Origin: Sorangium cellulosum
GTDB taxonomy: Bacteria > Myxococcota_A > Polyangia > Polyangiales > Polyangiaceae
Direction of reading: 5' to 3'
Assembly (NCBI RefSeq): GCF_002950945.1
Contig: NZ_CP012673.1
Location: 11,484,501 to 11,548,500, forward strand
DNA length: 64,000 bases
In this document: one piece after another, positions 55,177 through 63,243 of the stretch
How the letters are laid out: the number at the start of each line of letters is the position of its first letter
How positions within the stretch are numbered: the first letter of the stretch is position 1
Notes under the pieces: generated by a model
The model's database searches: none
What the model was told of the DNA's origin: nothing
Seen by the model: the letters and a program-made list of their open reading frames with translations, nothing else
Translations under genes and position numbers: made by a program

Positions 55177-57869
55177 CAGACCGCCAGGTGGGTGTCCTCG
55201 TGGCGCCGCGAGCGGCCCCGGATACCGGAGCTCAGCTCGGGCACCGCGCTCACCGCCACCGCCCCCAGCCGGACGAGCATCTCTCCGACCAGCGCCGCAT
55301 CCTCGGTGAAGAGCACGATGACCTCACCCGGCTCCACGGTGGCGAGCGCGTGCTCGATCGCCTCGCTCTCGTCCGGGATCACCTGGCAGAGCTGCCCCGG
55401 CTGCACCTCCGCCACGACCCGCTGCAGGAGCGCCGGGACCTCCCCGGGCGCGCGGCCCCGAAGGTCGCCGTCGTCCTTGCAGATGATGCGGTGGAACCCG
55501 CCATTCGCGATCTCGCAGGCGCACGCCTCCAGGAGCGCGTTCGAGCGATCCCCGGGCAGGCTCACGATGCCGGTGATCCTCCGCCCCTCCCACTGGGCCG
55601 CGAGGGCGCATGTCGCCCGGAACGCGCCGGGGTTGTGGCCATAGTCGATCAGCACGTAGTTGTCCTCGAGCTGGTACAGGTTCGTGCGGCCGCGGTTCTT
55701 GCCGCACGCGTCGAAGGCCTGGAGCGCCCGGGCGATGGTCTCGACCGGAACCCCCTGCGCGCGGCAGGCCGCGACCGCCGCCATGGCGTTCGCCACCTGG
55801 AAGAGCGCCGCGCCCCCGAAGGTCGCCGGGATGTTCGCCGCCGGCACGATGTGCCGCTCGACCATGCCTTGCAGCTCCACGATCCAGCCGCTCCTGAGGG
55901 TGTAGCCCGTGCCGCCCCGCTCGACGTGCTCCCGCAGCACGGCGTTCGCCGGGTCGAGCGCGAAGAAGACGATGTTCCGCGAGAGCTTCGCCATCCGGCG
56001 GTGCTGCGGGATCGCCGCGAGCAGCGGATCCTCCGCGTTGAGCACCAGCGTGCCGCCCTCCCGCACCCGCTCGGCGACCACCATCTTGATCCAGAGGAGG
56101 TCGTCGACGCTCTCGATGCCGTCCTGGCCCAGGTGATCCGGCCCGATGTTGGTCATGATCGCGACGTCGGACCAGTCGTAGCCGAGCCCCCGCCGGACGA
56201 TGCCGCCGCGGGCCGTCTCGAGCACCGCGATGTCCACCGTGGGATCGAACAGGATCGCGCGGGCCGACCCCGGTCCGGTGGTGTCGCCCGCCTCGATGCA
56301 GCGGCCGCCGACGTAGATGCCCTCGGTGGTGGTCATTCCCACCGTCGCGCCGGTCGCGCCGAGGATGTGCCCCACCATGCGCGTGGTCGTCGTCTTGCCG
56401 TTGGTGCCCGTGATCGAGATGATGGGGATACGCGACGGCGTGCCCGGCGGATAGAGCATCTCCACGATGGCGCCGCCCACGTCCCGGGGCTTCCCCTCGC
56501 TCGGGTGCTCGTGCATGCGGATGCCCGGGGCCGCGTTCAGCTCGATGATCGCGCCCATCGCGCCGGCGCCGAGCGGACGGGAGATGTCGTCGGCCACGAG
56601 GTCGATGCCGCAGATGTCGAGATCGATGGCCCGCGCCGCCCGCTCGCACAGGCGGGCCGTGTCGGGGTGGACCTCGTCGGTGACGTCCCGCGCGATGCCC
56701 CCGGTCGAGAGGTTGACGCTCTCGCGCAGGATGAACCGCTCGCCGCGCGCCGGCACCTCGTCGAGCGAGCGGCCGTGCTTCGCGAGGCAGGCGCGCACCA
56801 CGTCGTCGACCACGATCTTCGTGAGGACGCCGTTATGCCCGTCGGCCCGCAAGGGGTTCTGGTTCTCCAGCGCGATGAGCTCGGACGCCGTGTGCTGCCC
56901 GTCGCCCACCACGTGGGCCGGCAGCCGCTCGCTCGCCGCGACCATCCGCCCGTTCACCACGAGCACCCGGTAGTTGCGCCCGCTCACCATCTCTTCCACG
57001 AGCACGCGCGGCCGGTACACGCAGGCGATCTCGAACGCCGCGCGCACCTCGGCCTCGGACGAGAGGTTCAGCGACACGCCCTTTCCCTGGTTGCCGTCGA
57101 GGGGCTTGACCACGACGGGCGCGCGCAGCTGGCCGAGCGCCCGCGCCGCCTCGTCGGCGGTCCCCACCACGATCCCGCGCGGCACCGGCACCCCTGCCCG
57201 CTCGAGCAGCTGCTTCGTGAGCTGCTTGTCGCCGGCGATCTCGACGGCGACGAAGCTCGTGCGGCACGAGGTGGTGGCCTGGACGAAGCGACGGTATTTG
57301 CCGTAACCGAACACGAGCAGGCTCTCGTCGTTGAGGCGCGACCAGGGGATACCCCGCTTCTCGGCCGCCTTGACCACGGCCCGCGTGCTCGGGCCGAGGG
57401 CCGTCTCCTCGGCGATCCTCGCGGCCTCGGCGACCCTGGCCGCGACGTCGAACGATCGCCCCTCGAGCACGGCGGTGACGAGCTCGAAGGCGCCCTCGAG
57501 CAGGACGCGCATGGCGGCCTCGTTCTCGAACTCCACGACCACGTCGTAGAGGCCAGGCGCCCCGGCGTAGACCGTCTTGCCGTAGGTGACCCCGATGCCC
57601 GCCGGCTCGCTCAGCTGGAGCGCGACGTGCTCGATGATGTGGCCCCAGTAGGTGCCCTCCCGGAGCCGCTCGACGAAGCCGCCCGGCCTGCCCCGCGAGC
57701 AGTGGTGCTCGCCGAGGCCCGGGAGGAGGGCGAGCAAAGCGTCGACGAAGCCGGGGACCTCCGCGCTGCTCGTCTCGGCGAGGCCCTCGAGGTCGAGGGT
57801 CATGCGGAGGACCGGCCAGCTGGCGAACACGTTGGGACCGTGGAGCGTACGGATGCTGAGGATGCGCAT
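55176..57869 (-). CDS. cphA: Cyanophycin synthetase CphA
   Basis: An 897-residue two-module ligase that polymerises Asp and Arg to multi-L-arginyl-poly-L-aspartate using ATP. The N-terminal domain (about 1-160, FERLREGTYWGHIIEH-like region), ATP-grasp about 220-470 (PVVVKPLDGNQGKGVSLNL, LVEEMVSGRNYRVLVVNG), then a Mur-ligase module about 490-870 with IISITGTNGKTTTTRM, TNIGPDHLGQDG, KNRGRTNLYQLE and LIDYGHNPGA. All expected motifs are present. Slightly longer than many CphA at the C-terminus. It follows a cyanophycinase by 26 bp and overlaps iadA by one base. Granules in the cytoplasm would be the product. Confidence 0.95.
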   Translation of the reverse strand: MRILSIRTLHGPNVFASWPVLRMTLDLEGLAETSSAEVPGFVDALLALLPGLGEHHCSRGRPGGFVERLREGTYWGHIIEHVALQLSEPAGIGVTYGKTVYAGAPGLYDVVVEFENEAAMRVLLEGAFELVTAVLEGRSFDVAARVAEAARIAEETALGPSTRAVVKAAEKRGIPWSRLNDESLLVFGYGKYRRFVQATTSCRTSFVAVEIAGDKQLTKQLLERAGVPVPRGIVVGTADEAARALGQLRAPVVVKPLDGNQGKGVSLNLSSEAEVRAAFEIACVYRPRVLVEEMVSGRNYRVLVVNGRMVAASERLPAHVVGDGQHTASELIALENQNPLRADGHNGVLTKIVVDDVVRACLAKHGRSLDEVPARGERFILRESVNLSTGGIARDVTDEVHPDTARLCERAARAIDLDICGIDLVADDISRPLGAGAMGAIIELNAAPGIRMHEHPSEGKPRDVGGAIVEMLYPPGTPSRIPIISITGTNGKTTTTRMVGHILGATGATVGMTTTEGIYVGGRCIEAGDTTGPGSARAILFDPTVDIAVLETARGGIVRRGLGYDWSDVAIMTNIGPDHLGQDGIESVDDLLWIKMVVAERVREGGTLVLNAEDPLLAAIPQHRRMAKLSRNIVFFALDPANAVLREHVERGGTGYTLRSGWIVELQGMVERHIVPAANIPATFGGAALFQVANAMAAVAACRAQGVPVETIARALQAFDACGKNRGRTNLYQLEDNYVLIDYGHNPGAFRATCALAAQWEGRRITGIVSLPGDRSNALLEACACEIANGGFHRIICKDDGDLRGRAPGEVPALLQRVVAEVQPGQLCQVIPDESEAIEHALATVEPGEVIVLFTEDAALVGEMLVRLGAVAVSAVPELSSGIRGRSRRHEDTHLAV

Positions 57870-57895
57870 GGGACTAGCTCAGGGTTGATGTCGGT

Positions 57896-58705
57896 TCACT
57901 GGGAGTCGAGGATCGGTTTTCGCTCGAGCAGATCGAAGCTGCGGCCGTGAGGCAGCGAGTGCAGGGTGACCTCGCAGAGGGTGATGCAGGCTCCCGTCGG
58001 GGTGTCCACCGCGTCGTTGAACGAGGCGCCGCCGGCGTCGACGATGGTGACGGCGCCGCTCCCGATCACGGTGGCCCGGTGTCCCTGGACGACGATGGCC
58101 GTGTCCTCGTCGATGCCGACGCCAAGGTAATGAGGGAACAGGCCGATGACGGAGAGCAGCCGGCCGATGCGGCCCCGCTGCGCGAAATGTTGATCGATGA
58201 TGACGCCGGGCAGGAGCTCCAGGCCAGGGCCGGTGCGCACCGCGCCGGCCCGGGGAGATTTGGTCTCGCCCTCGACGATCATCGTCGACGACATGACCGC
58301 TGCCCCGGCGCTCGTGCCGCCGACGACCATGCCCTCCTCGCACCGCCGGTGGAGCGTCGTGTCCACCCCGGTGCCGCCGAGCCGGTTCATGATGCGGAGC
58401 TGGTCGCCGCCCGTGAAGAAGGTGCCAGTCGCGCGCTCCACCTGCCGCATGGCCGCCTCGTTGCGGGCGTCGTCGCGGGCGGCGATGGTGAGCACGGAGA
58501 CCTCCGGCGCGCCGAGCTCCTGGAAGATCCGCTGATACAGCTCGCCGACCACGTCGGGCGTCTCGCTGGCCGAGGGGATGACGACGATGGAGGCGCCCTC
58601 GCCCCCCGAGAGGCGCACGAACTCGCGCAGGATCGCGCGCTCGCCCTCCTTGTCTTCGGCGCCTCCGATCGCCACCAACCGCGGGAACACGGGAGCGGGA
58701 ACCAT
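57896..58705 (-). CDS. cphB: Cyanophycinase (first copy, operon head)
   Basis: A 269-residue S51-type peptidase. Nucleophile Ser in VVGGTSAGAAVMSST, TGTFFTGGDQLRI, GVIIDQHFAQRGRIGRLLS and YLGVGIDEDTAIVV. No signal peptide, so intracellular like the polymer. It is the first gene of cphB-cphA-iadA-cphB. The GTG/ATG start region MVPAPVFPRLVAIGGAED puts the first strand right at the N-terminus, as expected. A palindrome with extra half-site in the 248-bp region upstream may control it. Confidence 0.93.
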   Translation of the reverse strand: MVPAPVFPRLVAIGGAEDKEGERAILREFVRLSGGEGASIVVIPSASETPDVVGELYQRIFQELGAPEVSVLTIAARDDARNEAAMRQVERATGTFFTGGDQLRIMNRLGGTGVDTTLHRRCEEGMVVGGTSAGAAVMSSTMIVEGETKSPRAGAVRTGPGLELLPGVIIDQHFAQRGRIGRLLSVIGLFPHYLGVGIDEDTAIVVQGHRATVIGSGAVTIVDAGGASFNDAVDTPTGACITLCEVTLHSLPHGRSFDLLERKPILDSQ

Positions 58706-58794
58706 CCTGGAAGCCCACTCCCCTTGGCAACCCGTGGGCCAAGGGGCTCCCGCCGGGTTTCAAGCGTGTTTCGGCCGGATGCCCCGATGTGGGG

Positions 58795-58828
58795 GTGGCA
58801 AATTGCCACACAGTGTCCGTATTGCCAC
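58795..58828. promoter_or_regulatory. Candidate operator: TTGCCAC/GTGGCAA palindrome plus half-site
   Basis: GTGGCAAATTGCCAC (58795-58809) is a perfect palindrome with one central base; a third TTGCCAC half-site is at 58822-58828, 19 bp away on the same face. It is in the 248-bp interval between the divergent cyanophycin operon (starts 58705) and the small lipoprotein gene (starts 58954). A dimeric regulator could bind here; none is encoded next to it. Confidence 0.5.
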
Positions 58829-58953
58829 CCTCGCCCGTTGCGGTCGAGGTCGTCTCGTGCGTTCCAGCGCCCCGCGGGAAGCGCTCGGGCGAGGAGATCC
58901 TGCTGAGTCCGTAGGCAGGGCGGCGCCGGAGCGCGTATCATCGCGCGAACCCC

Positions 58954-59625
58954 GTGAAGTTTCCTCGACCTTTCTTCTCCGGCGCGCACAGCGCCCTTGG
59001 CGTGCTCGCGCTCGGCGCGCTGTCCGGCTGCGCATCGTACGTCTCCGACTACGTGCCACCGGCGGACGGGCGGGCGCGCCCGGTGTTCCGCGGCGGAGAG
59101 GTGGTGATGGAGGTCGGCGGGGGGGACACGCCGGAGTGCCTGACGGGCGGCGAGGAAGGGCCCGACGGGGCGGCGCCTCCGCCTCCGCCGAGCGCCTCGT
59201 CCTCGCGCGTGAGCGTCCGTGGGGGCTTCTGGGTGCCGGTCTATTACGGCCCTCCCATCGTCGTCGTGAGGCGCGGCGTGGCGCCGCCGCGCCCGCACAT
59301 CCACCGGGCCCCCGGGAGCGTCGTGCGGGTCCCCGCGTCCCCGTCGAAGGGGGGCAGCGCCGGGACCGGCGGCAGCGCGACGCCCCGAGGCAGCGGCGCG
59401 AGGGGCAGCGGCGGCGGCAGCGAGGCGGTCGCCGTCGTGCTCGTCTCGGCCGCCGTGCTCGCGCTCGCCGCGCTGCCCGCGGTGGCCGTGGGGCTGTCGT
59501 TCGGGCGCACGGAGGCCGAGGAGGAGACGGCCCTGACGCTCGACCGCGTGAACGCCTACAACGACCTGACGCGCACGCCGGGGTCGCAGTGCGCTGCGGC
59601 GACGGCGGGAAGGCTGTCGCCGTGA
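58954..59625 (+). CDS. Lipoprotein with C-terminal hydrophobic segment
   Basis: A 223-residue protein starting at GTG. The lipoprotein signal ends LSGCASYVSDYVPP (Cys near residue 26). A Pro- and Ser-rich middle and a basic His-containing stretch (RPHIHRAPGSV) lead to a Gly-rich linker (GSGARGSGGGSE) and a hydrophobic segment (about 160-185, AVAVVLVSAAVLALAALPAV). The short C-terminus has a Cys (SQCAAA) and NAYNDLTRTPG; the next gene also ends in a related NYYNDAVGSLG motif before a Cys. The stop overlaps the GTG of that gene. Family unknown. Confidence 0.6.
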   Translation: MKFPRPFFSGAHSALGVLALGALSGCASYVSDYVPPADGRARPVFRGGEVVMEVGGGDTPECLTGGEEGPDGAAPPPPPSASSSRVSVRGGFWVPVYYGPPIVVVRRGVAPPRPHIHRAPGSVVRVPASPSKGGSAGTGGSATPRGSGARGSGGGSEAVAVVLVSAAVLALAALPAVAVGLSFGRTEAEEETALTLDRVNAYNDLTRTPGSQCAAATAGRLSP

Positions 59626-60335
59626 GCCGCGCGAAGGGTCCCTGGACCGCGGCGCCTGCCGCCGCGACGGCGTGTGTGCTCGGCTGCGCGCTGCTCGGCT
59701 GCACCAGCGGCCGCACGCTCTACGCCCCGCGCTACGTGGCCCGGGGCGAGCTCACGGCGAGCTACGACAACGGGTTCGCGCTGTGGGCCGGCGGGCAGAA
59801 GGTGGCAGAGAGCTACCATTACGACGGCCTGGAGCAGTTCGTGCGCTGCGTGCCCGAGGCGCGCGAGCACGCGCGCGAGGCCGCGCGGAGCGGCCGGTCG
59901 GCGACGACGTACTCCACGCTCGGGGCGGTGCTCGGGATCGCGGGCCTCGGCGGGTTCGCAGGGCTCTATTTCTACGACAAGGACAACGGCGCCATGGCCG
60001 CTTTCCTCGGCACCGGGATCGCCGTGGCCGTGACCGGCGTGGTGCTCGGGGGGCTCTCGAGGCCGGCCAAGGAGAGCGCCCACGGGCACGCGCTCGACGC
60101 GATGAACTATTATAACGACGCGGTCGGCAGCCTCGGCGCGACCTGTGATGATCTCACCTATCCAGCGCCGGCCGGGCCGGAGCCGCCGGCCGGACCCGAG
60201 CTCCCGCCGCCCCCACCTCCGCCGCCGGCCCCGCCGGAGGGCGATGCGCCGCCCGAGCCCGCCGCGGCGCCGCCGGCCTCGCCAGAGGACGAGCCGCCGT
60301 CGCCGGCGGAGCGGCCGGGCGCGCCGCCGCCGTGA
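59622..60335 (+). CDS. Putative lipoprotein with Pro-rich C-terminus
   Basis: A 237-residue protein, GTG start overlapping the previous stop (GTGA). The signal region contains two possible lipobox Cys (CVLGC, LLGC at about 20-27). After a polar domain (YASYDNGFALWAGGQK-like, ESYHYDGLEQFVRC) come two hydrophobic segments (TLGAVLGIAGLGGFAGLYFY, TGIAVAVTGVVLGG), then NYYNDAVGSLGATC, then a proline-rich tail (PPPPPPPAPPEGDAPPEPAA) that could span peptidoglycan. It is paired with the preceding gene and probably in the same envelope complex. No family recognised. Confidence 0.6.
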   Translation: MSRAKGPWTAAPAAATACVLGCALLGCTSGRTLYAPRYVARGELTASYDNGFALWAGGQKVAESYHYDGLEQFVRCVPEAREHAREAARSGRSATTYSTLGAVLGIAGLGGFAGLYFYDKDNGAMAAFLGTGIAVAVTGVVLGGLSRPAKESAHGHALDAMNYYNDAVGSLGATCDDLTYPAPAGPEPPAGPELPPPPPPPPAPPEGDAPPEPAAAPPASPEDEPPSPAERPGAPPP

Positions 60336-60360
60336 CGAGCGGGCTCTCCGCCTTGATCGC

Positions 60361-61254
60361 TCATCCGCCGTCGCCTTCACACAGCGCCGCGAGCCGGCGC
60401 TCGTCCTCGGGCCCGCCCGCGGCGCGCGCCGTGTAGTAGACGAGCAGCTGCCTGCTCGCCGTCGTCGACGCGAGCGTGTGCCACTCGAGCAGCAGCGGCT
60501 CGCCGTCGGCGCCGCGGCTGCCGGCGCCCCGGCCCTCGACACGGAATGCCTTGATGCCGCTCACCTTGGCGCGGACCTCGTGGCGCGCCCAGATCGTCCG
60601 GAACACCTCGCTCGTCTCGAGCAGATCCGCGATGAGCGCGTCGAACTCCGGAGCCCCCACGTACGAGCTCGCGTCGAAGCGGAAGCCGGCCACGGCCTCC
60701 TTCTCGACCACACCGATGTCCGCGTAACGCGCGCGCAAGCCCGCGTGCTGGAAGGTCATCCAGAGCAGGTTGCGCCTCCGCGGGGGGACGTCGCCGAAGT
60801 CCACCAGCAGGCGGCACGCCGCCCTGTTCCACGCGAGCACGTCGTACCGCGGGCTGATGACGAGCGCCGGGACGCGCATCGCCTCGAGGGCGCGCGCCAT
60901 CGCCGGCTCGGGCCGCTCCTGCCGCGCCAGAGGCCGCCCCGCGACGCCGGCGTGCTCGGGCCGCGCCAGGTAGAAGAGGTGGCCTCGCTCGTCGTCGTCG
61001 AGCTTCAGCACGCGCGCGATCGCCTCGAGCGTCTCGCGCGACGGGTTGACGTCGCGCCCTTGCTCGAGCCGCGTGTACCAGTCGACGCTGAGCCCCGCGA
61101 GCTGCGCGAGCTCCTCGCGCCGCAGCCCCGGCGTGCGCCGCCGCTTGCCCGCGGACGCGCCGCCCGCGATCGGCGCGGCGCGCTGCCTCCTCCCTCGCAG
61201 GAAATCCGCCAGCTCGCTCCGCCTGTCGCTCACGATCGCGCGCGCCTCGGGCAT
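60361..61254 (-). CDS. XRE-family regulator with MmyB-like C-terminal domain
   Basis: A 297-residue transcription regulator. The N-terminal helix-turn-helix at about 35-90 (RREELAQLAGLSVDWYTRLE, then SRETLEAIARVL) is the XRE type typical of MmyB-like regulators; the C-terminal domain (WNRAACRLLVDFGDVPPRRR, NLLWMTFQHAGLRAR, FDALIADLLETSEVFRTIW) is the PAS-like MmyB ligand-binding domain. Such genes usually repress a divergent SDR gene, which is the arrangement here (SDR begins at 61393). ATG 61254 (MPEARAIV) is chosen over 61272; both are possible. Confidence 0.88.
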   Translation of the reverse strand: MPEARAIVSDRRSELADFLRGRRQRAAPIAGGASAGKRRRTPGLRREELAQLAGLSVDWYTRLEQGRDVNPSRETLEAIARVLKLDDDERGHLFYLARPEHAGVAGRPLARQERPEPAMARALEAMRVPALVISPRYDVLAWNRAACRLLVDFGDVPPRRRNLLWMTFQHAGLRARYADIGVVEKEAVAGFRFDASSYVGAPEFDALIADLLETSEVFRTIWARHEVRAKVSGIKAFRVEGRGAGSRGADGEPLLLEWHTLASTTASRQLLVYYTARAAGGPEDERRLAALCEGDGG

Positions 61255-61392
61255 GGGGTCACCATGCACCACCCGCGCTCCCGTATCCAGGGATTGCCAG
61301 TCCTAGGTTCGCCGCTCGTCTTCCTATCCTCGCCGCGAAGATCCAGATTGCGGTCACCCCCGAAGCGGGGAACCCAGCCAGGAGCAGACACC

Positions 61393-62157
61393 ATGTCCCA
61401 GACTCTCTCTCTCTCAGGTCGTATCGCCGTCGTCACCGGGGCCTCCAGCGGTATCGGTGAAGCCACCGCGCGCAAGCTCGCGGCGCAGGGCGCGGCCGTC
61501 GCGCTCCTCGCGCGCCGCAAGGACCGCCTCGAGTCGCTCGCCGCCCGGATCCGCGCCGCGGGCGGGCGCGCGCTCCCGATCGTCGCCGACGCCAAGGACA
61601 AGACGGCCGTCACCGAGGCGGCGCGGGTGATCGCTGGCGAGCTCGGCACCGTCGACCTCGTGATCAACAATGCCGGCGTCATGTTGCCGTCCGGCGTCGA
61701 GGAGCACCGCGTCGCCGACTTCGAGCAGATGATCGAGGTCAACGTCACCGGCGCGATGCGGGTCGTGGACGCGTTCGTCGATCCGCTGGTCGCGGCCGCG
61801 GCCAAGGGTGGGCCCTCGGATCTCATCAACGTCTCCTCGGTCGCCGCGCACGGCGTCTTCGCGACCTTCGCCGTCTACTGCGCCACCAAGGCGGCGGTCA
61901 CCCACCTCTCGCGCAACCTGCGGGCCGAGCTCGGCCCCAAACACGTCCGCGTCTCGGTCATCGAGCCCGGCTTCGTCGACACCGAGCTCCAGGGCCACAT
62001 GACCAACGAGGCGGCCAAGGAGTGGATCGCGGGCGCCAAGAAGCAGATCACGTGGCTCACGGCGGAGGACCTGGCGAGCACGATCGCCTTCACGGTCGGC
62101 CTCCCGCGCCACGTGAACCTGTCGCACGTCACCATCATGCCGACGCAGCAGGTGTGA
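61393..62157 (+). CDS. Short-chain dehydrogenase/reductase
   Basis: A 254-residue classical SDR. Cofactor motif VVTGASSGIGEATARK; NNAGVML; catalytic Ser in LINVSSVAA and YxxxK in YCATKAAVTH; PGFVDTEL is usual. The Arg pair after the cofactor strand (ALLARRKDRLES) favours NADP(H). AGGAG is 8 nt before ATG 61393. It is divergent from an XRE/MmyB-type regulator which often controls SDRs of this group. Substrate unknown. Confidence 0.92.
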   Translation: MSQTLSLSGRIAVVTGASSGIGEATARKLAAQGAAVALLARRKDRLESLAARIRAAGGRALPIVADAKDKTAVTEAARVIAGELGTVDLVINNAGVMLPSGVEEHRVADFEQMIEVNVTGAMRVVDAFVDPLVAAAAKGGPSDLINVSSVAAHGVFATFAVYCATKAAVTHLSRNLRAELGPKHVRVSVIEPGFVDTELQGHMTNEAAKEWIAGAKKQITWLTAEDLASTIAFTVGLPRHVNLSHVTIMPTQQV

Positions 62158-62184
62158 GCGGCGCTCCGGGCGCGCGCCGGCGGG

Positions 62185-63018
62185 TCAGCGGGCGCGCGCG
62201 CTGCGCGCCACCGACGCCGGCGTCACGCCGAGGACGCGGCGCATGCACCGCGCCATGTGGCTCTGGTGCGCGAACCCCGCCTCGAGCGCCACCTGGCTGG
62301 CCGGCCGATCGCCGCGCAGGAGCAGCGCCTTCGCGCGCTCCACCCGGCGCTGGATCACGTACTCGTGCACCGGCAGGCCGGTCGACCGCTTGAACAGGGT
62401 CTTGAGGTGGGACGTGCTGACCTCGGCGACGCCGGCCAGCCGGTCCAGGGACAGGTCCTGATCGAGGTGCTCCTCGATGTAGGCCGTCACGCGCCCGAGC
62501 TGCGGCTTCGACAGCCCGCGCGGCAGGCTGCTCGACGCCCGGAAGCGGCCGAGCAGGTGCACCGCGAGGGCGATGCCCAGGCTCTCCGTGTAGAGCACGC
62601 CGCTCGGGTGGCCCGCCCTGCGCTCGGCGTCGAGCGCCCAGGCGATGTGCTCGATCTGCGGATCCCTGATCTGGTGCTGCAGCTCGAGGCCGGCGCGGTC
62701 GGGATCGAGCCCCATGTCCGCCGCCGCGCGGCGCAGGAGCGAAGGGGACAGCTGCAAGACGAGCGAGGTGCTGGCGTCGTCCTCGTGCCAGGCGTCCGAG
62801 AACCCGGCGGGGAGGACGTCGACGTCGCCCCGCGTGTAGACGAACCGCGAGCGGCCGCAGAACCCTCGGACCGGCGAGCCGGCGTGGATCTTCAGCCGAT
62901 GGTCGAGCGCGGGCTCGATCGCGACCACACCCGGCGCGGTCGTGCGCACGTCGAGGCGGAGCCCGAGGTGGGGGCGCGGCGCGCTCGCGGCCTGCTCCTG
63001 TCGTCCGGTGGCTTGCAT
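62185..63018 (-). CDS. AraC-family transcriptional regulator
   Basis: A 277-residue regulator. N-terminal cupin-like domain (about 1-140, VYTRGDVDVLPAGFSDAW), C-terminal double HTH of AraC/XylS (about 180-277): LDRLAGVAEVSTSHLKTLFK, then PASQVALEAGFAHQSHMARC. ATG 63018 (MQATGRQEQ) starts the conserved part; longer open frame upstream is Pro/Gly/Arg-rich. It is divergent from the dehydrogenase at 63244 and convergent with the SDR; it may control either. The spacer 63019-63243 contains imperfect GC-rich repeats (GGCCGCCTCGCCCGG type). Confidence 0.88.
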   Translation of the reverse strand: MQATGRQEQAASAPRPHLGLRLDVRTTAPGVVAIEPALDHRLKIHAGSPVRGFCGRSRFVYTRGDVDVLPAGFSDAWHEDDASTSLVLQLSPSLLRRAAADMGLDPDRAGLELQHQIRDPQIEHIAWALDAERRAGHPSGVLYTESLGIALAVHLLGRFRASSSLPRGLSKPQLGRVTAYIEEHLDQDLSLDRLAGVAEVSTSHLKTLFKRSTGLPVHEYVIQRRVERAKALLLRGDRPASQVALEAGFAHQSHMARCMRRVLGVTPASVARSARAR

Positions 63019-63243
63019 CCCGCACGAGTATCCACCGGCGCCGGGCCGCGCGCCACGCGGCCGGGCCACCTCGCCCGGTCTCGTCGGCTCCGGGGCCGCC
63101 TCGGCCGACCCGGCCGCCTCGCCCGGCCTCGTCGGACCCGGCCGCCGCGCCCGACCCGGCCGCCCCGACACGGTCGTCCGAACGTGCTCTCCGCGCGTCC
63201 AAACGTGCGCGACGGCCGGGTTCGCAGGCCGCAACCATGGCGG

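Noticed and set aside
55188..57950. Long plus-strand frame opposite cphA
   Set aside because: Antisense shadow rich in Arg/His/Asp, whereas the minus strand encodes a complete CphA with all motifs.
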